From: Geitlerinema sp. BBD 1991-9
GTDB taxonomy: Bacteria > Cyanobacteriota > Cyanobacteriia > Cyanobacteriales > Geitlerinemataceae
Reading direction: 5' to 3'
Assembly: GCA_001657325.1 (NCBI GenBank)
Contig: LWRO01000010.1
Location: 22,762 to 86,761 of the forward strand
DNA length: 64,000 nt
Positions 1-8,579 of the stretch are shown in pieces. The number at the start of each line of letters is the position of its first letter. Within the stretch, counting starts at the first letter, position 1. A program made the position numbers and the translations under genes. Under the pieces are notes generated by a model, which was not told the origin of the DNA, searched no databases, and was given only the letters and a program-made list of their open reading frames with translations.

Positions 1-126
1 ATGAATTCGATTCCCGAACCGAATATGATTTTGGGATTACTGGCGGTGGGAGCTGCGAGCTTTTTAGCATCGCGATCGAGATCGAGAAACGAAGATGGGA
101 ATCCCAATTCGATCGTTGGATATTAG
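1..126 (+). CDS. C-terminal end of a PEP-CTERM sorted exported protein (5' part outside window)
   Basis: The frame that opens at base 1 encodes 41 residues ending at TAG. They have the three-part PEP-CTERM layout: the motif IPEPN near the start, a hydrophobic stretch (MILGLLAVGAASFLA), then a basic cluster (SRSRSR). In PEP-CTERM systems this tail directs an exported protein to an exosortase, which cleaves it at the cell surface; such proteins are common in cyanobacteria. Only the tail is visible, so the function of the mature protein cannot be told. The ATG at base 1 is probably an internal Met, because a PEP-CTERM tail always follows a longer secreted domain. A short independent ORF is possible but unlikely. 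No exosortase gene lies in this window. Confidence 0.7.
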   Translation: MNSIPEPNMILGLLAVGAASFLASRSRSRNEDGNPNSIVGY

Positions 127-249
127 ATCTCTCGATCGAATCCTCCAAGAATGTTTCTATTGTGTAGAGAGGTGCGACAGTACACCTCTACATTTCGCTC
201 TGATGCGAAATCCGATTTTGAAAGAATGTTTTTGTCTGTTCGCCTGAAA

Positions 250-285
250 CCCCGTAGGTTCCTTGTATACAAAAACTCTACGGGG
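250..285. repeat. 36-nt imperfect inverted repeat (hairpin) after the PEP-CTERM gene
   Basis: CCCCGTAG at 250-257 pairs with CTACGGGG at 278-285, and the centre carries the palindrome TTGTATACAA (263-272), so the whole 36 nt is a symmetric imperfect hairpin followed by a short T-rich run. It may act as a terminator for the PEP-CTERM gene, or be a dispersed repeat: the right arm and its flank (AATTGCCCCCGTAGAGT in reverse complement) recur at 47297-47313. Confidence 0.5.
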
Positions 286-359
286 GCAATTTTATTCGCT
301 GATTTGAGAAGTGGATTGCATATTCTCGATCGAGGCGTTAGCTTAAAAAATATATTTTT

Positions 360-808
360 GGAGAAATAGACATTTTAAAAGATTTAATTGGTGTCTTGAT
401 TTACTTTACTGCAATCTATCTCTTTCTAGGCATTATTTGTTCGTTGGTAGTCGAATACATGAGTACTACATTACACAAGCGACATCAAATCCTAAAACAA
501 GAACTAACGACAACTTTGGGAGACAGACTCAAACAGCGATTTTTCGACTACGACTTGATTCACCCGTTGGGGACATTTCCATGCTATATTCCCCTGTGGC
601 TCTTTCCTGTGGCTCTTTCCTGTGGTTCTCAGTGATATTTTAAAACAAGAGCAAGACTCGACAGATCGCTCATCTCAATACTCATTTTTGCGATCGATCG
701 ATTGGATACCTCCTCACCGCTTTGATTTTGTGCATCAGTGGTACGATTGCCTTTGAAGTCTTAAATCGATACGTCACTTTCAGAAGTTCGGGACGTTGGG
801 TTCAATAA
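360..808 (+). pseudogene. Decayed membrane-protein gene (N- and C-terminal remnants)
   Basis: Reading from 360, the frame gives an N-terminal membrane segment with no start codon, followed by a basic loop and motifs such as LGD and HPLGTFPCYIP, then stops near 633. This resembles the start of a conserved bacterial membrane-protein family in which an N-terminal helix is followed by a basic segment, an NHPLI-like motif and a PSYIP-like motif. A different frame, from about 691 to the TAA at 806-808, encodes a matching C-terminal membrane segment (IGYLLTALILCISGT) ending FRSSGRW. The middle of the gene is missing, and a 13-nt unit is tandemly repeated around 594-632. I infer a pseudogene formed by internal deletion and frame loss. 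The family match is from memory of the motifs, not from a search. Confidence 0.5.
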
Positions 809-1570
809 GTGTCAATGTCGACGACAACCTATCTCAATCGATCGATCGTTGCAGGCGCTCTCGCGTTGGGATCGATTTTAACGGTAGTGGCTGGTTGTGT
901 TTTCGGCATTCCTCTCTTAATGGTGCTGCTCAATGCAGCTGTTCCCTATCCCGTATATTTGCAATGTTTGATACAGGGAAAGTATCGTTATGCGTTCGGA
1001 TGGGTTCTGTTTTGGGCGATTTGCCATAGTGTTGCGGTCGGTTTTGCAACAGTTATAGCCCCTGCAACGACTGATACCGTCATAATTTCAGGCACTCGCT
1101 ATACCAGCGAAATGTTGCATTGGATTCAGACGGGAGAGGGTGCGGAAGGCTCACTGCGCTTGTTTCTCCCGATACATTTAAAGCAATATGCAATCTTTTC
1201 GATCCTTTCTATTTTCAGCTTGGGAAGTGCAGCTCTCTTGCTGGGAACGTATTTGCTCAACTACATGAATTTTTACGTTGCCCGTGTGGTTACTCTCAGC
1301 CACCACCCTTGGGTAATGTTGGGGTTGGCTTGGTATCCGTGGTCGTTATTACGGGTTGTTGGGTTCGTCGCCACGGGACTTAGCTTAACGGTATTGGGTC
1401 TTCACGTGGTGGCTCGTTGGCGTAAAACGCGATCGGTTCGTCCGTTTCCGACGAGATATTTGCTGATGGGGCTTGGTTTTGTCGTTGCTGATATTGTCGT
1501 GAAGGCCTTGCTGGCTCCTGTGTGGCGGAGGCTTTTGTACTGGGCGTTGACGGGAGAGGCTTTGGGCTAA
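809..1570 (+). CDS. Multi-pass membrane protein of unknown function
   Basis: A 253-residue protein with about five hydrophobic segments (roughly residues 14-45, 62-85, 125-155, 165-200 and 220-242), so it is an integral membrane protein. The GTG at 809 follows directly on the stop of the decayed gene upstream; an ATG two codons later (815) is an equally good start. I see no catalytic motif and do not recognise the family. Its close position behind the remnant at 360-808 suggests that they once formed a unit. It could be a transporter-like or scaffold protein, but the sequence gives no basis for choosing. Confidence 0.7.
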   Translation: MSMSTTTYLNRSIVAGALALGSILTVVAGCVFGIPLLMVLLNAAVPYPVYLQCLIQGKYRYAFGWVLFWAICHSVAVGFATVIAPATTDTVIISGTRYTSEMLHWIQTGEGAEGSLRLFLPIHLKQYAIFSILSIFSLGSAALLLGTYLLNYMNFYVARVVTLSHHPWVMLGLAWYPWSLLRVVGFVATGLSLTVLGLHVVARWRKTRSVRPFPTRYLLMGLGFVVADIVVKALLAPVWRRLLYWALTGEALG

Positions 1571-1968
1571 CCTGAGATAACTCTCACGGCAACTTTACAT
1601 AAACTTCATAAACGACCTCGATACATAAATTTCCCGATCGAGTAGAACGACTGAGTTCGAGACTTTTTTCAGTATTTTTACGGATATTAACTTTGTATTT
1701 TCTGTAAAATGTGCGCATAAATACAGTTAATTAATAAAATCGCATGACAATCTAGCTGTAGATACACCAAGCAGCTGGCTGAAGAAAACAAGAACAAGCG
1801 GCAAAAAACTCATTTAAACTCTTCAACTAGCAAGGAACTGTAAATATTAATTGCAGGGCTTAAAGTCTAAATTAATAGTGTTTTTGTGAATTCTACGTAA
1901 TTTTAATTCGGCAATAGATTTCTAGAATTTCTCAAAAAAGCAAAGTTTATTTGAAAGGAGTTGTTGTC
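1571..1968. other. AT-rich intergenic region upstream of the glycosyltransferase operon
   Basis: About 400 bp without a credible ORF. It is clearly AT-rich and must carry the promoter of the three-gene operon that follows. The only site I can fix is the ribosome-binding site AAAGGAG at 1954-1960, eight bases before the ATG at 1969. Confidence 0.5.
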
Positions 1969-2952
1969 ATGAAACCACGTGTTGCTGTCTTGCTACCTTG
2001 CCATAACGAAGCATTGACAATTGCCAAAGTTGTTGCTAATTTTCGTGAAAATCTACCAAATGCGGAAATTTACGTATACGACAATCGATCGACGGATAAT
2101 ACAGCCGAGGAAGCGCGAGCGGCTGGGGCAATAGTACGTTACGAACCGCAACCCGGTAAGGGAAGCGTAGTTAGACGAATGTTTGCTGATATTGACGCTG
2201 ATGTTTACGTAATTGCTGATGGAGATGGTACTTACGAGAGTGCAGCAACTCCCCATCTAATCGATACACTTTTCTCCAATCAACTTGATATGGTTGTGGG
2301 AACTCGCCGAAGCTTGGTTAACGATACAAAAGCTTACCGCCCCGGTCATCGTGGGGGAAATCTATTTCTGACGACCTGCATCAAACTCATGTTTGACGCG
2401 CGGCTTTCCGATCTGCTATCTGGGTATCGAATCTTTTCTCGTCGCTTTGTCAAGTCGTTTCCAGCGTTATCAAATGGCTTTGAAATTGAGACCGAACTAG
2501 CCGTACACGCTCTCGAACTTCAAATGCCTTTTACTGAAGTGCCAACGTTGTATAGCTCTCGACCGGAAGGTTCAGTCAGCAAGTTGAAAACGTTTACAGA
2601 TGGTTGGCGAATTTTAGGCACTGCACTCCTTCTCTTTAAGGAAGTACGACCGTTCCTCTTCTTTGGCATTATTTTTCTGATTTTACTTTTCGTTTCTTTG
2701 GTACTAGGCGTGCCAGTTGTATTGACCTTTTTAGAAACGAGTCTCGTCCCGCGCTTTCCAACTGCTATTCTTGCTGCCTCTATCGGATTGCTGTCATTTA
2801 TCAGTCTGACTTGTGGTATTGTCCTCGATTCGGTTGCACGGGGTCGTCGAGAGTCTAAGCGCATGACATACCTCTCCTATTCAGTACCTACACTCAGCTT
2901 CCCCTTACAAGATATCGTTCCTGAGTTTAGAAAAATTAAAGAACAGGCTTGA
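1969..2952 (+). CDS. Family 2 glycosyltransferase, polyprenyl-phosphate sugar transferase type
   Basis: A 327-residue GT-A glycosyltransferase of the DPM1/ArnC-like group, expected to move a sugar from a nucleotide donor to a polyprenyl phosphate on the cytoplasmic face of the membrane. The N-terminus has VLLPCHNEA, then DNRSTDNT, a GKGSVVR element and the metal-binding DGDGTY. Two C-terminal membrane helices lie at about residues 225-255 and 268-295. The start is set at the ATG preceded by AAAGGAG; a TTG 18 nt upstream is in frame but overlaps that ribosome-binding site. It heads a same-strand cluster with a flippase-like protein and a GT-C-like protein. That arrangement suggests a route in which the lipid-linked sugar is made here, moved across the membrane and transferred outside. 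The sugar and acceptor are unknown. Confidence 0.85.
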   Translation: MKPRVAVLLPCHNEALTIAKVVANFRENLPNAEIYVYDNRSTDNTAEEARAAGAIVRYEPQPGKGSVVRRMFADIDADVYVIADGDGTYESAATPHLIDTLFSNQLDMVVGTRRSLVNDTKAYRPGHRGGNLFLTTCIKLMFDARLSDLLSGYRIFSRRFVKSFPALSNGFEIETELAVHALELQMPFTEVPTLYSSRPEGSVSKLKTFTDGWRILGTALLLFKEVRPFLFFGIIFLILLFVSLVLGVPVVLTFLETSLVPRFPTAILAASIGLLSFISLTCGIVLDSVARGRRESKRMTYLSYSVPTLSFPLQDIVPEFRKIKEQA

Positions 2953-3081
2953 AACCTCTCTAAAATATTGCCTGAAGTCTGGGATTCGATCGAAGGTTGA
3001 CCCTCGAGCGAACGATCGCGAGCATGGTGCGATTTTTAAAAGTGGAAAGGTATTTACCCTCCAGTTCCAAACGTTGACCGA

Positions 3082-4026
3082 ATGAATAGTAATTTTTCCC
3101 GCTTTCTAATCCGAGGAATCTTGGGATTCTCGATTGGTGGATTTTTTCTTTGGTTATCTTTGCGACAAACCAATTCAGAGGAAATTCAACAAGTTTTGTC
3201 AGAGTCTCACGTGAAATGGCTGTTCGTTGCTTTAGCTTGGTATGCCAGCAATATGGCATTGCGCGTTCTCCGATGGCGCACGTTAATTCGAGGTTTTCAA
3301 AACATCTCCTACGCTGCGGTGACGGTTGCGTTGCTTGTGGGCTATGCGGCTAACAACTTATTACCGGCTCGTTTAGGGGAATTATTTCGCGCCAACTTCA
3401 CTGGCAGACATTACAACTTGTCTCGATCGGCTTTAGTGGGTTCTATATTTATCGAGCGGGTTTTTGATGGGTTAGTGGTCGTTTTGTGCTTGTTTGTCGG
3501 TCAGTTATTTCTAGAAGATCGGTCAACATTAAGCGGCTTAACCGTTGCGAGTATTTCAGTTTTTGCAACCCTGTTTCTCGGCTCCTGGGTTCTCAGTTCT
3601 AACACCAGCACGGCATTTTTCAAGCATCTGCCACCTGTCGTACTTTCCAAGCTCCAAAACTTTCAGAAAGGCTTAGGTGCTATTCGCGGTCAGAGTCTCA
3701 AGAAAGTTATCTTTCTTTCACTCGCAATCTGGGTTTTAGAATCGTTTGCACTTTGGTCGGTTTTCAAAGCAGTTGGACTGTCGCTCGAACCGTCAGAAAT
3801 GTTGTTGACGATCGGGATAACGAGTTTGAGTACCTTAGTTCCATCAGCTCCTGGTTTTGTTGGAACATATCAATATTCCTATGCGTTATCTCTAGGTTTA
3901 CTCGGCTACGAAACGGCGCGAGGTGTCGTCGCGGCAACGGCGTTTCAAGTTTTTCTATTTGGCAGTGTAACTATTGTAGGAATTGGACTCTACCTTTATA
4001 AAACTTTTGCAAAATCTACTGTTTGA
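3082..4026 (+). CDS. Lysylphosphatidylglycerol synthase transmembrane-type (UPF0104/YbhN) protein
   Basis: A 314-residue multi-pass membrane protein. Recognisable family features are the NNLLPARLGELFRA motif near residue 92, the following IFIERVFDG and, near the C-terminus, LSTLVPSAPGFVGTYQYSY, all typical of the membrane domain found in MprF flippases and stand-alone YbhN/AglD proteins. It lacks the soluble lysyl-transferase domain, so it is not an LPG synthase. It lies between a polyprenyl-phosphate glycosyltransferase and a GT-C-like protein, so a role in moving or handling a lipid-linked sugar is the natural inference. Its stop codon (4024-4026) is 11 bases before the ATG of the next gene, which indicates co-transcription and probably coupled translation. 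Confidence 0.85.
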   Translation: MNSNFSRFLIRGILGFSIGGFFLWLSLRQTNSEEIQQVLSESHVKWLFVALAWYASNMALRVLRWRTLIRGFQNISYAAVTVALLVGYAANNLLPARLGELFRANFTGRHYNLSRSALVGSIFIERVFDGLVVVLCLFVGQLFLEDRSTLSGLTVASISVFATLFLGSWVLSSNTSTAFFKHLPPVVLSKLQNFQKGLGAIRGQSLKKVIFLSLAIWVLESFALWSVFKAVGLSLEPSEMLLTIGITSLSTLVPSAPGFVGTYQYSYALSLGLLGYETARGVVAATAFQVFLFGSVTIVGIGLYLYKTFAKSTV

Positions 4027-4037
4027 AAGACGTAATA

Positions 4038-5717
4038 ATGAAACTCCTGCTTAAACTTCTCATCATCGCACTCCTCTGGACGGCAGTTGTTAGTTCTGGC
4101 ACGATCGGCTACGACACCAAACTTAGATTGAGAATTTCTCATGCTTTATGGACTGGACAAGAAGAGGTCGATCCAGACTTCAAACCCACTGTTCGCAGAG
4201 AAGAAGAAGCAGGTGTTTTAGGTGTTAATGGCAAACGCTATATTGCTTACGATCTCGGTCAATCTTTAATCATGCTTCCAGGAGATTGGCTGGGAACCCA
4301 AATCCCCAAATGGTTGTCGCTCAACTTAAGTAACTATCAAGCTGAGGTTGTCCGAAATTTAGTCATTCGCTTCCTGATTCTTGTTCCCCTGAATGCGGCT
4401 GTCGTCGCTGCGGTTTTTTGGCTGGTCAAGCTATTTGGTTTTCCCGAAACCACTGCTGCCTTGTCTAGTCTCTTGACATTACTAGGAACTACAGTTTTTC
4501 ATTACGCTCAAAGCGCACAGCAAAACAATCAAGTTTTGTTATTCGTCGTGTTAGGTTATGCAGCAGCACTAGCCGCGATTCTCAATCGAAAATATTGGCT
4601 TGCTGTAGTCAGTGGAATTGTATTGGGAATGACGATGCTGATTCGTGTTAGTAGTTTTATTCACGTTGCAACTGTTTTTTCGTTCTTTTTGGTCTGTGCA
4701 ATTTATCAATATCGCAGCAAGGTTAATGAAATCATAAAAGTTTCTGCACTGTGGATTTTAGGCTTTTTTCCCGTAGCATTCTTAGGGCGAGTGTTCGACT
4801 ATCTACGCTATGGTAGCTTTTTGAAAACGGGGCAGATGGTTTCGATCGAGCAACTCGAAACCGATCCCCTCTGGAATGGACTTCCACCGCTTCCACCGAA
4901 TTCTCCCTTTAGCATAGAACCGCATGAAGGTATTTTAGGTGTTTTATTCTCCCCGGCAAAAAGTATCTTTGTCTACGATCCACTTCTCTTACCCTGCTTG
5001 ATTTTAGGGATATTCTTTTGGAGAAGACTTTCTTTCTATTTGAAAATTTATTTGGTTTCTGCATTTTTTAACCTCATCTTTCATATTTTCTTGACCTGTC
5101 GATTAGAGTTCTGGCACGGTGATTGGGGTTGGGCAGCAAGATATCATGTGACATCTGTGCATCTCTTGCTGATTCCACTGATTGCTGCGCTGTTGAATTA
5201 TGCTCGATCGATCTCAGGGATGAGATTGCAAGTCGTTCGAGCGATCGTTGGAATTACCCTTACGGTTCAACTCGTTTCGGTCTTGATGCCGAATAGTTTG
5301 GAAGTTCTTCAGGAGAGAATGAAGCTTTCAGGAGCTGAACGGGAAAGAGCTGCAGCTGTGATTTCTTACGCGAGTTTAGACTTTCGCTTGGGCCGTCGCT
5401 TGGTCAATATCGCTTGTCTGATCGACAGCTCGTTTTCAGATCGGTGTGTAGAACGAATGAAGGACAGTCTAAGTCCTGATGAAGTATCTTCACTGGAAAA
5501 GCGAAATCGATTATTTTTTACGCCCTTTGAGCTATTACGCTTAACTCAAAACGATCTCGCACTCAGAAAGTTCGCTTATCTCGCTTTATTTGTCTGGATG
5601 GGATTGGTCTTTCTAGCGATTAGCATGACCGTGAAGTTCGTTTTAAAACTAAAAAAATTTGGAAATCGGGGCAACACAAAAACTTATTCGTCTATCAAAT
5701 CATCGGAAATTCATTAA
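4038..5717 (+). CDS. GT-C-like multi-pass membrane glycosyltransferase candidate
   Basis: A 559-residue integral membrane protein with an N-terminal signal-anchor, a long external segment after the first helix, and about ten further hydrophobic segments. This topology fits the GT-C class (PMT/ArnT-like), which uses lipid-linked sugars on the outer face of the membrane. No clear DE or DD catalytic pair could be fixed by eye, so enzymatic activity is inferred from topology and context. The ATG at 4038 is chosen; an in-frame TTG at 4023 overlaps the preceding stop codon. As the last gene of the operon it is the candidate final transferase, decorating a surface protein or polymer. The C-terminus ends in a basic tail after the last helix. 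Confidence 0.65.
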   Translation: MKLLLKLLIIALLWTAVVSSGTIGYDTKLRLRISHALWTGQEEVDPDFKPTVRREEEAGVLGVNGKRYIAYDLGQSLIMLPGDWLGTQIPKWLSLNLSNYQAEVVRNLVIRFLILVPLNAAVVAAVFWLVKLFGFPETTAALSSLLTLLGTTVFHYAQSAQQNNQVLLFVVLGYAAALAAILNRKYWLAVVSGIVLGMTMLIRVSSFIHVATVFSFFLVCAIYQYRSKVNEIIKVSALWILGFFPVAFLGRVFDYLRYGSFLKTGQMVSIEQLETDPLWNGLPPLPPNSPFSIEPHEGILGVLFSPAKSIFVYDPLLLPCLILGIFFWRRLSFYLKIYLVSAFFNLIFHIFLTCRLEFWHGDWGWAARYHVTSVHLLLIPLIAALLNYARSISGMRLQVVRAIVGITLTVQLVSVLMPNSLEVLQERMKLSGAERERAAAVISYASLDFRLGRRLVNIACLIDSSFSDRCVERMKDSLSPDEVSSLEKRNRLFFTPFELLRLTQNDLALRKFAYLALFVWMGLVFLAISMTVKFVLKLKKFGNRGNTKTYSSIKSSEIH

Positions 5718-5766
5718 CGATCGACTGTTTTGAATGCAATGTCAAACACGCTCTAGGAGCCTTGTT

Positions 5767-5917
5767 TGCCAGGTTTCTAGAGCGCTAGTACAGAATTCAG
5801 GAGGCTTGATGTTGTGGTGGTGTGGGTGCGTTCGCGGGAATTGCACGAACTGGACTTCCGCCGACTTCGGTGGCCCGCGAACACACCCTACGCGACTTTT
5901 CTGCCAGGTTTCTAGAG
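5767..5917. repeat. Composite intergenic repeat: direct repeats flanking a long hairpin
   Basis: The 16-bp sequence TGCCAGGTTTCTAGAG occurs at 5767-5782 and again at 5902-5917. Between them GGGTGCGTTCGCGGG (5824-5838) pairs with CCCGCGAACACACCC (5874-5888) with one mismatch. The stem belongs to the widespread cyanobacterial GGTGCGTTACGCGG-type intergenic repeats, and a relative lies at 35566-35673. It sits between convergent genes, so it may also help to end both transcripts. Confidence 0.6.
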
Positions 5918-5946
5918 AGAACAAACGATGAGGATATCTAAAAGCG

Positions 5947-6996
5947 TCAATCACCCATAAAGGCTGGATAGACGAAAGCAAACGCCGTCGCTGCGGGAAT
6001 TAGCGTTCCGTCTGCCTCTTCCACCACTACGGTTTCGAGTGTATCGTCCCAGTAGGCGCGGATCGATCGACCGTCAAATTCGATCGTGCGTTCCCCCATC
6101 TGCTCGATCTCTCGATGGATGAACTGCACGCTGTCTCCTGCAAATCGATCGGGCGCACCGCCAGAATCGATCGTCCAAATGTAGCTAATCGCCGCTTTCG
6201 GGTGCAGTTCGAGTTCGTCTTGATTGCGAACGGGGAAAATAATGCGTCGATCTTGGTTGTAGGTTCCGTAAGGATACCGCTGGTAGTTCCGTTGATAACC
6301 CGTATTCGTCGAGAGAATTTGGCTGTCGGGATAGCGATCGAGCCACGCGCCGAGAGTGGTTTTCACCGCTGGAACGCGGGGTAAGTTGCGGTTGACGTTG
6401 CGTCCCAGCACGCCCAATCCCCAGGGCTGTACGTAGAGCGTATCGTCAGCTCGATCGTACATCACCAAACAGCTTTGATACAGTTTCCCCGATACGCCAA
6501 ACGTGGTGTTGCCGCGATCGAACACGATCGCTGTATCGCAAAGCGGACAGTACGTCACACTCACGTTGACACCGCCAATGGTATCGTTGGCGATTTCGTG
6601 CCAGTTGAGAATTCCAATGGGATAGGCTTTCGCCTCGCCGTTGACGACAACGCCGATAATTTCCTCGTTGTTGCGAAACGGCGTGCTGGAAGCGGTATCG
6701 AACTGGGGTGAATCGATACTGGGAATCCCATCTTTCGGCGGCCCGCCATCGAGTAAATTGGCGGGGTTGACTCGTGCCTGGGCGAGTTGGAATTGCAAGG
6801 GTTGTGCGTCGCGAGCGTCCTTTTTTGTCTTGAGATCGATCTCGCGATCGACCTTGCGAGCAGCAGGTACAAACTGGAAATCCTGCAATGAATGGAATTG
6901 AAAATTGTTTCGCCCCGCTTTAGCGACGAAGCCACTCATTCCTAAGAGCAGTGTGAAAATTGCGGTTTTTCCCAAAATCTCGATCGAGCGCTTCAT
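5947..6996 (-). CDS. DUF3179 domain-containing exported protein
   Basis: A 349-residue protein with an N-terminal signal sequence and a DUF3179 domain over roughly residues 75-345. Family hallmarks visible are NWHEIANDTIG, the conserved YCPLCDTAIVF and FGVSGKLYQSCLVMYDR. The biochemical role of DUF3179 is not established; the paired cysteines in the CPLC motif suggest metal or redox chemistry, but that is inference. The start is set at the ATG at 6996, which has GGAGG eight bases upstream; the 31 residues of upstream open frame look like untranslated leader. It is convergent with the operon on its left and lies beyond the terminator of hemA, so it is probably transcribed alone. Confidence 0.85.
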   Translation of the reverse strand: MKRSIEILGKTAIFTLLLGMSGFVAKAGRNNFQFHSLQDFQFVPAARKVDREIDLKTKKDARDAQPLQFQLAQARVNPANLLDGGPPKDGIPSIDSPQFDTASSTPFRNNEEIIGVVVNGEAKAYPIGILNWHEIANDTIGGVNVSVTYCPLCDTAIVFDRGNTTFGVSGKLYQSCLVMYDRADDTLYVQPWGLGVLGRNVNRNLPRVPAVKTTLGAWLDRYPDSQILSTNTGYQRNYQRYPYGTYNQDRRIIFPVRNQDELELHPKAAISYIWTIDSGGAPDRFAGDSVQFIHREIEQMGERTIEFDGRSIRAYWDDTLETVVVEEADGTLIPAATAFAFVYPAFMGD

Positions 6997-7109
6997 GGGG
7001 AACGCCTCCGCAGTGTCGGATAATTTCTCGGACAACAGATTCGGACAACTATTCGGAGTACGATCTCGACACTCGATCGGATGAAGCAAGAGATGCGTTC
7101 GCAGACCGC

Positions 7110-7144
7110 AAAAACCCCGGCTTCGATCGGAAACCGGGGTTTTT
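7110..7144 (-). terminator. Rho-independent terminator of hemA
   Basis: AAAAACCCCGG (7110-7120) and CCGGGGTTTTT (7134-7144) form an 11-bp stem with a 13-nt loop and T-runs in both directions. It lies 25 nt past the stop of hemA on the minus strand and upstream of the DUF3179 gene. Confidence 0.85.
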
Positions 7145-7168
7145 GAAAATCGATCGAATCCGAAACCA

Positions 7169-8455
7169 CTAGCTGCTGACGGCTTCCTCTTCGAGATCTA
7201 AATCGAACAGCAGATGGAGCGTTTGCATGGCGCGGCGGCGAGCTTCGATATCCTGTTGCGCCCGCAGTTGTACCATCGGATCGTGCAGAATTTTATTGAC
7301 GATCCCTCGGGTCATCGCCTCGATGACCTCTTGGTGCTTCTCGGCAAACTCCGTTCCCAGTCGAGACAGGGCTTTTTCGAGTTCCTGTTCCCGAATCGTC
7401 TCCACTTTCCGCCGCAGGCTGCTGATGGTGGGAACGGTTTCGAGAGAACGCCACCAATTTTCAAAATTTGCGACTTCTTCTTCGAGGAGTCCTTCCGCTT
7501 CTAGAGCCATTTGACGGCGGCTTTCCTGGTTTTGCGCCACCACCGCTTTGAGGTCGTCGACGTTGAAGCAACGCACGCCGTCGAGTTCGCTGACGTTGGT
7601 GTGAACGTTGCGAGGGACGGAAATATCGAACAGCATCAACCCCGAACGCGCCACAGGTTGCAAGTTCTCGCGATGGAGAATCGGTTCCGTCGCGCCCGTA
7701 CTCGTAAAGACCAGATCGGCTTCTCCAATGGCGGAAATCATTTCAGACAGCGGACGCACGGCGATGTCAACATCGGGGAATTTATTCGCGAGTTCTTTCG
7801 CCCGGTGGCTCGATCGATTCACGATCGTAATGTTGCCCGCCCCTTTGGACGTGGCGTGTTGCACCAACAGCCGCGCCATTTTACCTGCACCCACGATACA
7901 GATGCGTTGGTCTTCCAAGTTCGGTACTTTCATTTGCGCCAGTTCCACCGCCGCTGAGGAGATGGACACCGCACCTGTACCGATGCTGGTTTCCGTGCGC
8001 ACCCGTTTGCCCGCGCTGATAGACTGTTTGAACAGTTGGTTGAGAACGCGGCCGACTCCCTGATGTTTCTGAGCCAGTTTGTGGGTCGTTTTCACCTGTG
8101 CCAGGATTTGACCTTCACCGAGCACCAAACTTTCGAGTCCGGCACTGACGCGCAACAGATGCATCACCGCGTCTTGGTGGAGCAACACGAACAGATACGG
8201 CCGTAACTTCGGTAAGTAAATGTGGCTTCGATCGGCGAGAAACTGACTGACTTCCCGCACGCCCGGTTCTGTGTCTTTGGCGATGAAATAAATTTCTAAG
8301 CGGTTGCAGGTGCTGAGAATGGCAACTTCTTCGATATTGGGATAGCTGCGTAACTGAGCGATCGCACTTTCAATTTGCGGCTCGGGAATACTCAGTTTTT
8401 CGCGAACTTCGACGGGCGTTGTTTTGTGACTTAACCCAACAACAGCAATATTCAT
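7169..8455 (-). CDS. hemA: Glutamyl-tRNA reductase
   Basis: A 428-residue NADPH-dependent enzyme that converts glutamyl-tRNA to glutamate-1-semialdehyde, the first committed step of the C5 route to 5-aminolevulinate, and so to chlorophyll, haem and bilins. The N-terminus [20 protein letters not shown] and the catalytic-cysteine motif [10 protein letters not shown] (Cys near residue 50) are diagnostic. Then come [10 protein letters not shown], the Rossmann motif IVGAGKMA near residue 190, VNRSSHRA, and the helical dimerisation domain at the C-terminus. The length is normal. It lies downstream of glpX on the same strand with a 124-bp gap and has its own terminator. hemB lies about 46 kb away in the window. 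Confidence 0.97.
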   Translation of the reverse strand: MNIAVVGLSHKTTPVEVREKLSIPEPQIESAIAQLRSYPNIEEVAILSTCNRLEIYFIAKDTEPGVREVSQFLADRSHIYLPKLRPYLFVLLHQDAVMHLLRVSAGLESLVLGEGQILAQVKTTHKLAQKHQGVGRVLNQLFKQSISAGKRVRTETSIGTGAVSISSAAVELAQMKVPNLEDQRICIVGAGKMARLLVQHATSKGAGNITIVNRSSHRAKELANKFPDVDIAVRPLSEMISAIGEADLVFTSTGATEPILHRENLQPVARSGLMLFDISVPRNVHTNVSELDGVRCFNVDDLKAVVAQNQESRRQMALEAEGLLEEEVANFENWWRSLETVPTISSLRRKVETIREQELEKALSRLGTEFAEKHQEVIEAMTRGIVNKILHDPMVQLRAQQDIEARRRAMQTLHLLFDLDLEEEAVSS

Positions 8456-8530
8456 AAGTTTGTTAACGGTTTAATTGTTAATTTGTTTTTTGGACGATCG
8501 AAAAAAGTTTTGAACACTCAAACAGCAATC

Positions 8531-8566
8531 CGTTCGCTACTTCGGAGATAGAAGCAACGAACGGAA
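8531..8566 (-). terminator. Possible weak terminator between glpX and hemA
   Basis: CCGTTCG and CGAACGG around 8531-8565 can pair across an 18-20 nt loop shortly after the glpX stop codon. No strong T-run follows on the minus strand, so it may attenuate rather than end transcription into hemA. Confidence 0.3.
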
Positions 8567-8579
8567 AACTTGGCAGAGT

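Noticed and set aside
151..369. 72-codon frame after the PEP-CTERM gene
   Set aside because: It runs through the hairpin at 250-285, has no ribosome-binding site and no recognisable protein features.
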